A DNA stretch of 64,000 nt from Candidatus Omnitrophota bacterium (lineage in GTDB: Bacteria > Ratteibacteria > UBA8468 > B48-G9 > DTJG01), in the NCBI GenBank assembly GCA_023818965.1, contig JAMWCD010000006.1, positions 124,001 to 188,000 of the forward strand. Reading direction: 5' to 3'. This document shows positions 36,082 to 45,766 of this stretch, piece after piece; the stretch's first letter is position 1, and the number at the start of each line of letters is the position of its first letter. The notes under the pieces are model-generated. The model saw nothing but the letters and a program-made list of their open reading frames with translations. It had not been told where the DNA came from and searched no databases. Both the position numbers and the translations under genes were made by a program.

Positions 36082-36729
36082 ATGTCATTACTTGGATTAA
36101 TTGGAAAAAAATTGGGTATGACGCAGGTTTTTGATGATAACGGGAATGTTGTTCCTGTCACTGTTGTTGAACTCGGTCCCTGTTTTGTGACACAAAAGAA
36201 AACTTCAGAAAAAGATGGATATTCAAGTATTCAGATTGGTTATCAGGTTGTGTCTGAGAAAAAAGCGACCCGACCAATCATCAGTCATTGTAAAAAGGCA
36301 AATCTTCCACCATTGAAATATATGAGAGAAATCAGGATGGATGAAAGTGAACTGGAGAAGTTTTCACCAGGGCAGGAATTAAATGTCTCAATTTTCAAAG
36401 AAAATGAGTATGTTGATGTTATTGGAACGTCAAAAGGAAAAGGTTTTCAGGGCGTTGTGAGAAGACATGGATTCAAAGGTGGTCCAGCAACAAGGGGTTC
36501 AATGCAGCACAGAAAACCAGGTTCCATTGGTGGAGGCAATCCTCAAAGGGTCATCAAGGGAAGGAAAATGGCAGGTCATATGGGAAATGAGAGAGTTACG
36601 GTACAGAACCTGATGGTATATAAAGTGATCCCTGAAAAAAATATGGTGTTGATAAAGGGTGCAGTACCAGGTGGTAAAAACAGTATTGTCTTTGTTAGAC
36701 ATGCATTGAAAAAAAGAGGTTCTAAATGA
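36082..36729 (+). CDS. rplC: 50S ribosomal protein L3
   Basis: A 215-residue protein near the peptidyl transferase centre. Seen: GLIGKKLGMTQVFDDNG at the N-terminus and the signature GFQGVVRRHGFKGGPATRGS region, followed by HRKPGSIGGGNPQRV. The Gln in the segment after MQHRKPGS context is not resolved as methylated or not. It overlaps rplD by 4 nt. Confidence 0.97.
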   Translation: MSLLGLIGKKLGMTQVFDDNGNVVPVTVVELGPCFVTQKKTSEKDGYSSIQIGYQVVSEKKATRPIISHCKKANLPPLKYMREIRMDESELEKFSPGQELNVSIFKENEYVDVIGTSKGKGFQGVVRRHGFKGGPATRGSMQHRKPGSIGGGNPQRVIKGRKMAGHMGNERVTVQNLMVYKVIPEKNMVLIKGAVPGGKNSIVFVRHALKKRGSK

Positions 36730-37376
36730 TCAAAGAAATACCGGTTTTTAATATTGCGGGCGAAAAAATTAGCAGTGAGATTATTGATGTATCTGTTGAA
36801 AAACCAAACATTGATGTGCTGCACAGATATATCACTGCATTTTGTGCGAATCAACGTCAGGGAAATGCCTGTACTAAAACAAGAGGTGAAGTTTCTGGTT
36901 CAGGGAGAAAACCCTGGCGACAAAAAGGTACAGGAAGAGCAAGGGTTGGTTCAATTCGAAATCCCTTGTGGCGACATGGAGGAGTGGTATTTGGTCCGAA
37001 ACCAAGGGATTACAGACAGAATATTCCTGAAAAGATGAAAAAGATTGCCCTGAGGGATTCGTTGATGACCAGAATAAATGAAGATGCCCTTTCCCTTATA
37101 AAATTGCTTGATGAAGTAAAGAGTCCAAAAACTAAAATGTTTGCAGATTTTCTGAAAAAGATTGGCTGTTCTGAAACAAAGGTTTTGTTTATCCTTAACA
37201 GGGATTTTGATAAAAGAAATGAACTGGTTATGAGTATTCGAAATATTGAAAATGTGTCCTATTGTTATGTGGAGCAGATTAATCCATATTTGATACTGTT
37301 AAACGATAGGATCATTGCACAGTCAGATGTCTTTTCTGTTTTGAAGACGATTGTTGCAGGAGATGAAAATGTTTAA
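36726..37376 (+). CDS. rplD: 50S ribosomal protein L4
   Basis: A 216-residue exit-tunnel protein. Seen: GNACTKTRGEVSGSGRKPWR and QKGTGRARVGSIRNPLWRHG, the extended tunnel loop, with GGVVFGPKPRDY after it. In E. coli L4 controls the S10 operon by attenuation; the 14-nt space before rpsJ here leaves no room for an equivalent leader. Confidence 0.97.
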   Translation: MIKEIPVFNIAGEKISSEIIDVSVEKPNIDVLHRYITAFCANQRQGNACTKTRGEVSGSGRKPWRQKGTGRARVGSIRNPLWRHGGVVFGPKPRDYRQNIPEKMKKIALRDSLMTRINEDALSLIKLLDEVKSPKTKMFADFLKKIGCSETKVLFILNRDFDKRNELVMSIRNIENVSYCYVEQINPYLILLNDRIIAQSDVFSVLKTIVAGDENV

Positions 37377-37650
37377 TCCTTACAGCATAATAAAATATCC
37401 ATTGATTACAGAGAAGGCGACAAATCTTGAGAAAGAAAATAAATATATGTTTGTTGTTGATAAAAAGGCAAGGAAAACACAGATTAAGCTTGCCATTGAG
37501 CAATTATACAATGTTAATGTAGTTTCTGTGGCTGTGATCAATATGCCTGCGAAAAAAAGAAAGTATCGTTTATTTCAGGAAGGATATAGACCGGGATATA
37601 AGAAGGCAATTATAACTTTGAAAGAAGGAGAAAAAATTGCCATTACGTAA
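37369..37650 (+). CDS. rplW: 50S ribosomal protein L23
   Basis: A 93-residue exit-site protein that docks SRP and trigger factor. Seen: [20 protein letters not shown] at the N-terminus, [16 protein letters not shown], and [13 protein letters not shown] near the end. ATG 37369 is preferred because AGGAG at 37358-37362 is 6 nt upstream. It overlaps rplD by 8 nt and rplB by 14 nt. Confidence 0.95.
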   Translation: MFNPYSIIKYPLITEKATNLEKENKYMFVVDKKARKTQIKLAIEQLYNVNVVSVAVINMPAKKRKYRLFQEGYRPGYKKAIITLKEGEKIAIT

Positions 37651-38455
37651 GTTGAAACCAGTAACAAGCAGTCAGAGGCATGCAATACTTCCAGATTATA
37701 AGGAAATAACAAAAAAGGAACCTGAGAAGAGTCTTGTTGTTGGAAAACGCAAGACCGGTGGTAGAAATAATACAGGAAGAATTACTGTTCGTCACAGGGG
37801 CGGTGGACATAAAAAGCTTTACAGAATAATTGATTTCAAGGGAAGATCACTGGAGGCAAAAGTACTCAGTATTGAATATGATCCGAACAGAACAGCACAC
37901 ATTGCACTCATTCAATATGTGGATGGAAGAAAAGCATATATCGTTGCTCCAGCGGATTTAAAGGTTGGTATGCGTATTTATTGTGGTGAGGATGTCAGTA
38001 TTTCTCCTGGTAATAGAATGCCACTTGCAAAGATACCTGAAGGAACAGAAATTTGTAACATTGAACTTCAACCAGGTAAAGGTGGGCAGATTGTAAGAGC
38101 AGCAGGTTGTTCTGCGATTCTTGTAACAAAAGGGGATAAATTTGCTTCTGTTAAACTGCCCTCAGGAGAAGTACGGTTGATACCATTAAACTGTATGGCG
38201 ACCATTGGTAGGGTGAGTAATCCTGAACATAAATATGTTTCCCTTGGTAAAGCAGGAAGAACCCGCTGGCTTGGAATAAGGCCAACAGTTAGAGGGGTTG
38301 CGATGAATCCTGTTGACCATCCTCATGGCGGTGGTGAAGGCAGGGGCAAAGGTAATATTTCTCAAACACCGTGGGGAAAGCCAACAAAGGGCTATAAAAC
38401 TCGCAATCCTGATAAATACTCAAATAAGTTTATTGTCCAGAGAAGGAAGAAATAG
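37637..38455 (+). CDS. rplB: 50S ribosomal protein L2
   Basis: A 272-residue protein at the subunit interface. Seen: [19 protein letters not shown] near residue 40 and the conserved [14 protein letters not shown] near 225 with the His important for peptidyl transfer assembly. The start is a TTG codon at 37637, supported by AAGGAG 5 nt upstream and by the family N-terminus ([12 protein letters not shown]). It overlaps rplW by 14 nt. Confidence 0.96.
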   Translation: MPLRKLKPVTSSQRHAILPDYKEITKKEPEKSLVVGKRKTGGRNNTGRITVRHRGGGHKKLYRIIDFKGRSLEAKVLSIEYDPNRTAHIALIQYVDGRKAYIVAPADLKVGMRIYCGEDVSISPGNRMPLAKIPEGTEICNIELQPGKGGQIVRAAGCSAILVTKGDKFASVKLPSGEVRLIPLNCMATIGRVSNPEHKYVSLGKAGRTRWLGIRPTVRGVAMNPVDHPHGGGEGRGKGNISQTPWGKPTKGYKTRNPDKYSNKFIVQRRKK

Positions 38456-38466
38456 GAGTTGATGAT

Positions 38467-38748
38467 ATGAGATCACTAAGAAAAGGACCGTTTGTTGATA
38501 GGGTACTGCTGGAAAAAATTGAAAAACTAAAAAAGGCAGGGAAAAAAGAACCCATAAAGACATGGTCGAGACGTTCGACAATAATTCCAGATTTTGTGGG
38601 TTACACATTTGCAGTTCATAATGGTAAATCATTTGTTAATGTTTACATTACCGAAAATATGGTTGGGCACAAACTTGGTGAATTTGCGCCAACAAGAGTT
38701 TTCCGTGGCCATGGTGCCCATACCGAAAGAACAACGGAGAAGACCTGA
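38467..38748 (+). CDS. rpsS: 30S ribosomal protein S19
   Basis: A 93-residue head protein. Seen: [31 protein letters not shown], and [26 protein letters not shown] site precedes the ATG. The stop TGA shares its last base with the rplV ATG. Confidence 0.97.
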   Translation: MRSLRKGPFVDRVLLEKIEKLKKAGKKEPIKTWSRRSTIIPDFVGYTFAVHNGKSFVNVYITENMVGHKLGEFAPTRVFRGHGAHTERTTEKT

Positions 38749-39134
38749 TGGAAGTAATTGCAAAAACAAATTTTGCCAGAGTCAGTGCGAGAAAAGCAAG
38801 GTATCTGAGACCCCTTGTAATTAACAAGGAAGCAAATAATGCGCTGGAAATTCTTGAGCATTTACCCCAGAAATCAGCATTGATTATTAAAAAGCTTATT
38901 CAGTCAGCACTCGCAAATGGAAAACAGAAAAATCCTGAGCAGGACAGGTGGTATGTAAAAAATCTTATCATAGATGAAGGTCCAAGAATGAAACGATTAC
39001 GGTCTGCACCAATGGGTAGAGCCGTAATCATTATGAAGAAATTTTCTCATATTACAGTTATTCTTGAAGAACTTTCAGAAAAAAACATTAAAGGAAGTAA
39101 ACATGGGACAAAAGGTAAATCCAATAGGGCTTAG
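38748..39134 (+). CDS. rplV: 50S ribosomal protein L22
   Basis: A 128-residue tunnel protein. Seen: FARVSARKARYLRPLV, ALEILEHLPQKSALIIKKLI, and the beta-hairpin tip segment DEGPRMKRLRSAPMGRA. The C-terminus ([13 protein letters not shown]) is encoded over the rpsC start, with a 32-nt overlap. Confidence 0.96.
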   Translation: MEVIAKTNFARVSARKARYLRPLVINKEANNALEILEHLPQKSALIIKKLIQSALANGKQKNPEQDRWYVKNLIIDEGPRMKRLRSAPMGRAVIIMKKFSHITVILEELSEKNIKGSKHGTKGKSNRA

Positions 39135-39852
39135 ATTAGGGATTAATGAGAGGTGGAGATCTTTCTGGTATGCAAATGATAGGAATTTTAAGGATTTTTT
39201 GAAGGAAGATGTCGAAGTAAGGAAATACCTTTTTCAAAGGTTTCCAAGAGGTTCTGTAACAAGGGTAGATATTGAAAAAATTGCGGAAAAACTCAGGATT
39301 ATTCTTTACAGTCCGAGACCTGGAGTAGTTCTCGGAAGAAAGGGTTCAGAAATTAATGCTGTGAGGGAAGAGGTTTATAAAAACATAAACAAACAGGTTT
39401 CAATTGATGTGAATGAAGTAAAAAATCCTGGTCAGGATGCACAGTTTATGGCTGATAGCATTGCAATGCAACTTGAAAGAAGAGTGCCTCACAGGATTGC
39501 AGTAAAAAAGGCAATGGCTTTGAGTTTACAGTCAGGTGCACTTGGTATAAAAATCAGGGTTGGAGGACGACTTGGAGGAGCAGAAATTTCAAGGTCAGAA
39601 TTATACATTAAAGGAAAAGTTCCTCTTCATACCCTGCGTGCGAAAATCAGCTATGCCACATCAACTGCAATTACAAAATTTGGTTGTATTGGCGTAAAGG
39701 TCTGGATTTTTCTTGGAGAAGTGTTTGATGAGAAAGAGCAACCAGTTCAAAAGGCACCAACTGAGGAAGTCAAAGTTAGTGATACAGATACAGTTGAACA
39801 ACCTGTAAGGAGTCGTAAAAATGCCGTTAATGCCAAAAAGAGTAAAGTATAG
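39103..39852 (+). CDS. rpsC: 30S ribosomal protein S3
   Basis: A 249-residue mRNA-entry protein. Seen: [19 protein letters not shown], the KH domain segment [13 protein letters not shown], and [12 protein letters not shown]. The C-terminal tail is Val/Glu/Lys-rich. ATG 39103 has AAGGAAG just upstream and matches the family start (MGQKVNP). It overlaps rplV by 32 nt and rplP by 32 nt. Confidence 0.97.
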   Translation: MGQKVNPIGLRLGINERWRSFWYANDRNFKDFLKEDVEVRKYLFQRFPRGSVTRVDIEKIAEKLRIILYSPRPGVVLGRKGSEINAVREEVYKNINKQVSIDVNEVKNPGQDAQFMADSIAMQLERRVPHRIAVKKAMALSLQSGALGIKIRVGGRLGGAEISRSELYIKGKVPLHTLRAKISYATSTAITKFGCIGVKVWIFLGEVFDEKEQPVQKAPTEEVKVSDTDTVEQPVRSRKNAVNAKKSKV

Positions 39853-40234
39853 AAAGGTACAGAAAGGAAGAACCAAAGGTAAAGCAACAAGAGGAGCCAG
39901 CATTTACTTTGGAGATTTTGGTCTACAGGTTTTATCTCCAGGAAGATTGAAAAACTATCAAATAGAGGCAGCACGTATTGCCATTACGCATTTTTTGAAA
40001 TCAAAGGGGAAATTGTGGATCAGAATATTTCCTGATAGACCCTTTACCAAAAAACCTGCTGAAACAAGAATGGGAAAAGGAAAGGGTGATGTTGCGGGCT
40101 GGGAAGCAATTGTTCTTCCTGGCAGGGTGATATTTGAAATTGCGGGTGTACCTGAAGATGTTGCAACAGAAGCATTAAGACTGGCTTCTTATAAGTTACC
40201 TGTTGAGACAAAAATCATTAAACGGGAAATTTAA
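39821..40234 (+). CDS. rplP: 50S ribosomal protein L16
   Basis: A 137-residue protein near the A site. Seen: [35 protein letters not shown], and [12 protein letters not shown]. The ATG at 39821 has AAGGAG 8 nt upstream. It shares 32 nt with rpsC in another frame. Confidence 0.97.
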   Translation: MPLMPKRVKYRKVQKGRTKGKATRGASIYFGDFGLQVLSPGRLKNYQIEAARIAITHFLKSKGKLWIRIFPDRPFTKKPAETRMGKGKGDVAGWEAIVLPGRVIFEIAGVPEDVATEALRLASYKLPVETKIIKREI

Positions 40235-40459
40235 ATGAAGAGAAATGAATTTGAAGAATTGAAAAGTTTGACCATTCAGGAACTGGAACAAAAAAGGAAT
40301 GAACTTGCAAAACGTCTTTTTGAGCAGAGAATTCAGGTTCGACTCGGACAGGAAAAAAATACTCGATCATTGAGAAATTTGAGAAAGGATATAGCCAGAA
40401 TTAATACCTTGATTCAGGAAAAAAGGATGAGTCAGCAAAGAGGTGCAAATGGAAATTAA
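40235..40459 (+). CDS. rpmC: 50S ribosomal protein L29
   Basis: A 74-residue coiled-coil protein at the tunnel exit. Seen: [23 protein letters not shown] and [22 protein letters not shown]. It follows rplP directly and overlaps rpsQ by 11 nt. Confidence 0.95.
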   Translation: MKRNEFEELKSLTIQELEQKRNELAKRLFEQRIQVRLGQEKNTRSLRNLRKDIARINTLIQEKRMSQQRGANGN

Positions 40460-40754
40460 GCAAAAAGTTAGTATTGAAAAAAAGGGTATTGTTGTGAGTG
40501 ATAAAATGGATAAAACAAGGGTGGTTCTTGTTGAGACCATGGCGAGGCATCCAAAATACCTTAAGATTATCAAAAAAAGAAAAAAATTTTATGTCCATGA
40601 TGAAGGAAACATCAGTAAAGAGGGTGATATTGTTATTATCAGGCAATGCAGACCACTGAGTAAATTAAAACGTTGGAAACTTGTGGAAGTTGTGAAACAG
40701 GCGACATCCAGAAAAGAAGGAGTAATAAATGGTGCAACTGAGAACAATACTTGA
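40449..40754 (+). CDS. rpsQ: 30S ribosomal protein S17
   Basis: A 101-residue OB-fold rRNA-binding protein. Seen: [38 protein letters not shown], and the signature [21 protein letters not shown] 40449 is chosen because GAGG at 40440-40443 is 5 nt upstream; an in-frame GTG at 40443 lies inside that site. It overlaps rplN by 26 nt. Confidence 0.95.
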   Translation: MEIKQKVSIEKKGIVVSDKMDKTRVVLVETMARHPKYLKIIKKRKKFYVHDEGNISKEGDIVIIRQCRPLSKLKRWKLVEVVKQATSRKEGVINGATENNT

Positions 40755-41097
40755 GGTTGCAGACAATACTGGTGCAAAAAAGATCAGTATTATTGGAGTG
40801 CTCGGGCATTCAAAAAGACGTTATGCAAGAGTGGGAGACATTATAAGAGCAAATGTCAAGGATGCAATTCCTGATGGGATAGTGAAAAAGAAACAGGTTG
40901 TGAAAGCAGTTGTGGTTCGTACAAAAGCGCCAATTCGAAGACCTGATGGTTCATACATCAGGTTTGACCATAATTGTGCAGTAATCATTGATGATGACCT
41001 TAATCCAAGGGGTACAAGAGTTTTTGGACCTGTGCCAAGAGAATTAAGAGATGCCAAGTTTATGAAGATTGTTTCCCTTGCTCCGGAGGTACTGTAA
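40729..41097 (+). CDS. rplN: 50S ribosomal protein L14
   Basis: A 122-residue protein of the subunit interface. Seen: [50 protein letters not shown] and [14 protein letters not shown]. Length and all conserved blocks are normal. It has an AAGGAG site within rpsQ. Confidence 0.97.
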   Translation: MVQLRTILEVADNTGAKKISIIGVLGHSKRRYARVGDIIRANVKDAIPDGIVKKKQVVKAVVVRTKAPIRRPDGSYIRFDHNCAVIIDDDLNPRGTRVFGPVPRELRDAKFMKIVSLAPEVL

Positions 41098-41098
41098 A

Positions 41099-41422
41099 AT
41101 GGGTTGCTTAATAAAGAAAAATGACTTTGTTGTTGTGCTGAAGGGTAAGGACGCAGGGAAAAAAGGAAGGGTTATCAAAGTTTTTCCAAAAGAGCAACGT
41201 GTCCTTGTTGAGGGTGTAAATTTTGTAAAAAAGGCAACAAGACCAAAGAAACTTGATAGACAGGGTGGAATTGTAACAATGGAAAAACCGATCGCAATAA
41301 GCAATGTTCAATATTTCTGTTTAAAGTGCAGCAAAAGAACGAGACTTGGTGTAAGAATAATGGAAGATGGTGCGAAGGTGCGATATTGCAAGAAATGTGG
41401 GGAGCTTGTGGAGGAAAAATAA
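41099..41422 (+). CDS. rplX: 50S ribosomal protein L24
   Basis: A 107-residue protein that starts 50S assembly. Seen: the KOW segment KKNDFVVVLKGKDAGKKGRV, VEGVNFVKKATRP, and two Cys pairs, CLKC and CKKC, in the C-terminal half, which suggest a bound metal. ATG 41099 follows the rplN stop by one base, with CGGAGG upstream. Confidence 0.95.
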   Translation: MGCLIKKNDFVVVLKGKDAGKKGRVIKVFPKEQRVLVEGVNFVKKATRPKKLDRQGGIVTMEKPIAISNVQYFCLKCSKRTRLGVRIMEDGAKVRYCKKCGELVEEK

Positions 41423-41968
41423 ATGGAAGCAAGATTAAAAAAACTTTATGAAGAAAAAGTTGTGCCTGAAATGATGGAAAAATTTGGTTTCAAAAACAAA
41501 TTGCAGGTTCCAAGAATCAAAAAAATTGTAATAAATATGGGCATTGGCAGGGATAATAAGGATGCAAAAGCAATAGAATCTGCTCAAAAAGAGCTTGCCA
41601 TGATAAGTGGACAGAAGCCAGTTATTACCAGAGCAAAGAAATCGATTTCAGCATTCAGTTTGAGAAAGGGGGATATTTGTGGTGTTATGGTCACATTACG
41701 GGGTAATAGAATGTATGAATTTCTTGACCGCATGATCACAGCTGCCCTTCCCAGGGTTAAGGATTTCAATGGATTGAGTCCGAATTCATTTGATCAGTTT
41801 GGTTCATATACCATTGGAATTAAGGAACAGGTGATTTTTCCTGAGGTGGATTATAACACCATATACAAGGTTCGGGGAATGAATGTTACAATTTCTACTG
41901 ATGCAAAAAAAGTTGAACATGCAAGGGCATTATTAAAACTGATTGGATTGCCTATAAGGGAGGAGTAA
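41423..41968 (+). CDS. rplE: 50S ribosomal protein L5
   Basis: A 181-residue 5S rRNA-binding protein. Seen: [36 protein letters not shown], and [19 protein letters not shown]. It begins directly after the rplX stop, with GGAGG in the rplX end. Confidence 0.97.
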   Translation: MEARLKKLYEEKVVPEMMEKFGFKNKLQVPRIKKIVINMGIGRDNKDAKAIESAQKELAMISGQKPVITRAKKSISAFSLRKGDICGVMVTLRGNRMYEFLDRMITAALPRVKDFNGLSPNSFDQFGSYTIGIKEQVIFPEVDYNTIYKVRGMNVTISTDAKKVEHARALLKLIGLPIREE

Positions 41969-41970
41969 CA

Positions 41971-42156
41971 TTGGCGCGGAAATGTTTTTTTGAAAAGATG
42001 AAAAAGGAACCAAAGTTTAAGGTAAGGAAAAGAAATCGTTGCTGGAGATGCGGTAGACCAAGAGGATATATAAAAAAGTTTGGTATCTGCCGCGTCTGTT
42101 TCAGACAGCTTGCTTCACAGGGTGAAATTCCCGGTGTAACAAAGGCAAGCTGGTAG
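41971..42156 (+). CDS. rpsN: 30S ribosomal protein S14, zinc type
   Basis: A 61-residue zinc-binding S14 (RpsN1 or type Z). Seen: [20 protein letters not shown] and [16 protein letters not shown] with the four Cys ligands. The start codon is TTG at 41971, supported by a GGAGGAG site immediately upstream and by the normal family length. Confidence 0.96.
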   Translation: MARKCFFEKMKKEPKFKVRKRNRCWRCGRPRGYIKKFGICRVCFRQLASQGEIPGVTKASW

Positions 42157-42170
42157 GAAGGAGTGCTATT

Positions 42171-42560
42171 ATGACAGATCCTGTTGCAGATATGATTATC
42201 AGGTTGAAGAATGCTAATGCGGTTTTCAAGCCGTATACTGATGTTCCGTGGTCAAAGCTGAAAGAGAGGATTGTTGAAGTGTTAAAACAGGAACATTATA
42301 TCAAGGACTGGGAGATTGTAGAAAATAATGGGAAAAAAGTTTTGAGGATACATTTGCTTTATATTGGACAAAGACCAGCAATACTCAGGGTTCGAAGAGT
42401 AAGCAAGCCAGGCCAGAGAATATATATTTCAGCCGAGGAACTTTCCAAAAGAAAACGTGATTCAGGAATTGGAGTGTTAAGTACCTCGAAGGGGGTTTTA
42501 AGCAGTCGCAAGGCAATTGAGTTAAATACTGGTGGCGAATTTTTATTTTACATTTGGTAG
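42171..42560 (+). CDS. rpsH: 30S ribosomal protein S8
   Basis: A 129-residue central-domain rRNA-binding protein. Seen: TDPVADMIIRLKNANAV at the N-terminus and the signature GIGVLSTSKGVLSSRKAI near the C-terminus, with GGEFLFYIW at the end. In E. coli S8 represses the spc operon through the L5 mRNA; no such site was searched in detail. Confidence 0.97.
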   Translation: MTDPVADMIIRLKNANAVFKPYTDVPWSKLKERIVEVLKQEHYIKDWEIVENNGKKVLRIHLLYIGQRPAILRVRRVSKPGQRIYISAEELSKRKRDSGIGVLSTSKGVLSSRKAIELNTGGEFLFYIW

Positions 42561-42569
42561 GTGGATACT

Positions 42570-43142
42570 ATGGGAAGATTAGGAAAAAAACCTATTGAAG
42601 TACCGGATGGAGTGAAAGTAACTGTCAGTGATGGTATTGTAACTATTGAAGGACCAAAGGGGAAGATGGAGAGGAAGATTTTTGAAAATCTTAAAGTTGT
42701 CGTTGAGGATAAGAAGATTTTTGTGAACAATACAGTTCCCGAAACTCCGAAATTCAGGCGACTTTTCAGAAAAACAGATGCACTCCAGGGACTGCTACGA
42801 ACCTTACTTAAGAATGATATCATTGGGGTGACAAAAGGTTATGAAAAAGTCCTTGAAATTCATGGAACAGGATTCAGGGCAGAGGTGAAAGGAAAAAAGT
42901 TGATTTTGAATCTTGGTTTTACGCATCCTGTGGAGTTGGATTTGCCTGATTCAATTACTGCCCAGGTTGAGAAAAACACTGTGATAACATTTCGTTCGTA
43001 TGACAAGGAATTTCTTGGAAATTTTGTTGCAAAGGTCAGGGACATTTATCCACCTGAGCCGTATAAGGGAAAGGGCATCAGGTATGCAGGAGAGTATGTC
43101 AGACACAAGGTTGGAAAAGCAGCAGTTGGTGCTCAGAAATAA
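42570..43142 (+). CDS. rplF: 50S ribosomal protein L6
   Basis: A 190-residue protein with two similar domains. Seen: GRLGKKPIEVPDGVKV at the N-terminus and the signature PPEPYKGKGIRYAGEYVRHK near residue 165. ATG 42570 is chosen over the in-frame GTG at 42561 because AGGTGG lies just before it. Confidence 0.96.
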   Translation: MGRLGKKPIEVPDGVKVTVSDGIVTIEGPKGKMERKIFENLKVVVEDKKIFVNNTVPETPKFRRLFRKTDALQGLLRTLLKNDIIGVTKGYEKVLEIHGTGFRAEVKGKKLILNLGFTHPVELDLPDSITAQVEKNTVITFRSYDKEFLGNFVAKVRDIYPPEPYKGKGIRYAGEYVRHKVGKAAVGAQK

Positions 43143-43154
43143 AGGAGTAATTAT

Positions 43155-43532
43155 ATGAGGTTGACAAAAAAAGAAAGAAGAAAAATAAGGCATCTTCGTG
43201 TAAGAAAAAAAGTTTTTGGTACAAAGGATAGACCAAGGTTAGTTGTGTTCAGAAGTTTAAAACATATCTATGGTTCAATCGTGATTGATGATGTTACTCC
43301 CAATAAAGTGTTGTTTACTGTTTCTTCTCTCAGCAAAGAATTTACCGGTCAGGCAGGTCCAGAAGAAAAGGGTGGAAATGTAAAAGGGGCGTTTCTTGTT
43401 GGGAAACTGGTGGCTGAACGTGCGAAGGCAATGAATATTGAAAAGGTCGTTTTTGACCGTGGAGGATATAAATATGGTGGTTGTGTCAAGGCGTTTGCTG
43501 AAGGAGCTCGACAAGGAGGTCTAAAATTTTAG
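43155..43532 (+). CDS. rplR: 50S ribosomal protein L18
   Basis: A 125-residue 5S rRNA-binding protein. Seen: [34 protein letters not shown], and [20 protein letters not shown] followed by QGGLKF. The DNA for its last residues contains the AAGGAGGT ribosome site used by rpsE. Confidence 0.96.
   Translation: MRLTKKERRKIRHLRVRKKVFGTKDRPRLVVFRSLKHIYGSIVIDDVTPNKVLFTVSSLSKEFTGQAGPEEKGGNVKGAFLVGKLVAERAKAMNIEKVVFDRGGYKYGGCVKAFAEGARQGGLKF
43513..43520 (+). promoter_or_regulatory. perfect Shine-Dalgarno site for rpsE
   Basis: AAGGAGGT is a full match to the 16S rRNA anti-Shine-Dalgarno sequence and ends 5 nt before an ATT codon at 43526. It lies inside the 3' end of rplR. No ATG, GTG or TTG in any frame sits at a normal distance after it, so it decides the start of the next gene. 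Confidence 0.8.
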
Positions 43533-44023
43533 CAAGAGATAATATCCTTGAACAAATTGAACAGGAAAGCGGAGAGGAAAAAGAAATTGTTATTGAAATC
43601 CGCAGGGTGACAAAGGTCACCAAGGGTGGAAAAAGATTAAAGTTTCGTGCGGTACTGGTCTGGGGTAATCAAAAGGGCGAAGGTGGTTTTGGGGTTGGAA
43701 AAGCATCTGAGGTGCCAGAAGCCATTCGTAAAGCGAAGGAAAAAGCAAAAAGGAATAAAATTTCAATTTCTTTGAATGGTTCTACGATTGGCGGCGCTGT
43801 TGATGCAAAATATGATGCATCACATGTTATACTCAAACCAGCACCAAAAGGACATGGGCTTGTTGCAGGTAAAACAATGAGGGCATTTCTTGAGGTGATT
43901 GGTGTCAGGGATGCTGTTTGTAAGGTTCTTGGTTCTACCAATGCAATAAATGTTCTTAATGCAACGTATAGAGCACTGAAATTTCTTGAATTAAAGGAGA
44001 AGAAAAGTGTTGAAAATACATGA
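43526..44023 (+). CDS. rpsE: 30S ribosomal protein S5, apparent ATT start
   Basis: A 165-residue S5 if translation begins at ATT 43526. Upstream the frame is closed by TGA at 43499-43501. The first ATG/GTG/TTG is GTG 43607, which would remove a conserved beta strand. The codons between 43556 and 43625 encode [18 protein letters not shown] then TKVTKGG, which align without gaps to E. coli S5 (IEKQAGELQEKLIAVNRV then SKTVKGG). The rest is standard: [19 protein letters not shown] and [18 protein letters not shown]. The perfect ribosome site 5 nt before the ATT supports this start. Confidence 0.9.
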   Translation: MLARDNILEQIEQESGEEKEIVIEIRRVTKVTKGGKRLKFRAVLVWGNQKGEGGFGVGKASEVPEAIRKAKEKAKRNKISISLNGSTIGGAVDAKYDASHVILKPAPKGHGLVAGKTMRAFLEVIGVRDAVCKVLGSTNAINVLNATYRALKFLELKEKKSVENT

Positions 44024-44459
44024 CCTTAAACCTGCGAAGGGAAGTAAACACAAAAAGAAGATTGTTGGAAGGGGTCATGGCTCAGGTCATGGCCAGCAGG
44101 CTACCAGAGGCCACAAGGGACATAAAGCCAGGTCAGGATTTCATCGTGTTGGAGGCTTTGAAGGTGGGCAGATGCCTCTGATTCGTAGAATACCAAAGCG
44201 GGGTTTTAACAACCCTGAAAAAATCACAGTTAAGGAAATCAATATTGGCTTGATTAATAAAAAATTTAATGAAGGAGAAATTGTTTCACCTGCAACCCTT
44301 ATTGAAAAGGGGATTATTAAAAAACAAAATTGTATTGTCAAAATTCTTGGTGAAGGAAAACTTGAAAAACCACTGGAAATTCATGCCCATACCTTTTCCA
44401 GAAAGGCAAGGCAACTTATTGAAAAGGCAAAAGGAAAAGTTATAATTCTAAAAAAATGA
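44007..44459 (+). CDS. rplO: 50S ribosomal protein L15
   Basis: A 150-residue protein. Seen: LKPAKGSKHKKKIVGRGHGSGHG, here split by eye into the basic N-terminal motif KKKIVGRGHGSGHG, then QMPLIRRIPKRGFNN and the C-terminal ILGEGKLEKPLEIHAHTFS. The start is GTG 44007 with AGGAG about 8 nt upstream, inside rpsE (17-nt overlap). rpmD (L30), usually found between these genes, is absent. Confidence 0.95.
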   Translation: MLKIHDLKPAKGSKHKKKIVGRGHGSGHGQQATRGHKGHKARSGFHRVGGFEGGQMPLIRRIPKRGFNNPEKITVKEINIGLINKKFNEGEIVSPATLIEKGIIKKQNCIVKILGEGKLEKPLEIHAHTFSRKARQLIEKAKGKVIILKK

Positions 44460-45766
44460 TTACTGCATTCAAAGACACTTTAAAAGTACCGGATTTAAAA
44501 AAGAAAATTCTTGTTGTTATTGCATTGTTAACGGTTTATAGATTTGGTTGTTATATTCCTGTACCTGGAATCAATGGAAAGGCACTTGCTTCTTTCTTTG
44601 ACAGGATGTCAGGTACTCTTTTTGGAATTGCTGACCTGTTTGCAGGTGGGGCATTAAGCAATGCAACAATTTTTGCGCTTGGTATAATGCCTTATATCAG
44701 TGTATCTATTATACTTGAATTGCTGGCTTCAATTTTTCCATTTTTTGAGCAGATGTTGAGAAGTGGTATAGAAGGAAGGAGAAAATTAACACAGTGGACA
44801 AGATATGGTACTGTAATTCTTTGTCTTTTTCAGGGGTTTGCAGTGAGTATCTGGCTTGAAAACCCTGCGCATTTTGACGGTGTGGTTATGGTTAATTCTC
44901 CAGGATGGCTTTTCAGAATTACAACGGTTCTTACTCTGACAACAGGTACTGTATTTCTTATGTGGCTTGGTGAGCAGATTACAGAAAAAGGAATAGGCAA
45001 TGGTATTTCTTTGATTATTACAGCCAGCATTCTTTCAAGAATGCCAGTGGCTGTTCATCAAACAGCACAGCTGGTGGCTGCAGGAGAAATCAACCCGGGT
45101 TTAATTGTGCTGATGGTTGGTTTGATTTTTGTTGTTGTTGGTGCAGCCATCATGCTTAATGAAGGAGAAAGAAGAATACCGGTTCAGTATGCAAAAAGGG
45201 TTATTGGAAGAAGGGTATATGGTGGACAGACAACCTATTTACCGGTGAAATTGAATCCTGGTGGAGTACTACCTTTGATTTTTGCTGTGTCATTTTTAAC
45301 CTTTCCATCGACAATACTGAGATTTGCCAATAATCCATTTTTACAGAAACTTGCCCATGTGATTAGTCCGGTATCTGGACCAGGGATGGTACTATATGCT
45401 TTATTGATTATTGGGTTTTGTTATTTTTATGCCAGCGTGATTTTTAACCCTGAACATATTTCTGAGGATTTGAAAAAATATGGCGGCTTTGTGGCAGGAA
45501 TAAGACCTGGTAAGGCAACAGGTGAATATCTTGAAAAAATACTTGGTAGATTAACACTTCCAGGTTCATTAATGCTAACTGCTATCGCAATATTTCCTTA
45601 CATTATCATGCATATATTCAGAATTCCGTACTTGATTGCCAGTATGTTTGGTGGTATTGGACTTCTTATTGTGGTCAGTGTCATTCTTGAGACGCTCAGA
45701 CAGATTGAGGCACATCTTATTATGCGCCATTATGAAGGGTTTTTGAAAAAGGCAAGAGCAAAATGA
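44456..45766 (+). CDS. secY: preprotein translocase subunit SecY
   Basis: A 436-residue channel protein with ten membrane helices. Seen: YRFGCYIPVPGING (helix 1 and plug approach), FALGIMPYISVSII, WLGEQITEKGIGNGISLII, and the cytoplasmic loop IPVQYAKRVIGRR. It overlaps rplO as ATGA. SecE is encoded 24 kb upstream; SecG is not in the window. Confidence 0.97.
   Translation: MITAFKDTLKVPDLKKKILVVIALLTVYRFGCYIPVPGINGKALASFFDRMSGTLFGIADLFAGGALSNATIFALGIMPYISVSIILELLASIFPFFEQMLRSGIEGRRKLTQWTRYGTVILCLFQGFAVSIWLENPAHFDGVVMVNSPGWLFRITTVLTLTTGTVFLMWLGEQITEKGIGNGISLIITASILSRMPVAVHQTAQLVAAGEINPGLIVLMVGLIFVVVGAAIMLNEGERRIPVQYAKRVIGRRVYGGQTTYLPVKLNPGGVLPLIFAVSFLTFPSTILRFANNPFLQKLAHVISPVSGPGMVLYALLIIGFCYFYASVIFNPEHISEDLKKYGGFVAGIRPGKATGEYLEKILGRLTLPGSLMLTAIAIFPYIIMHIFRIPYLIASMFGGIGLLIVVSVILETLRQIEAHLIMRHYEGFLKKARAK

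Noticed and set aside
43607..44023. rpsE starting at GTG 43607
   Set aside because: It has no ribosome site and would delete the conserved N-terminal strand that is clearly encoded upstream.
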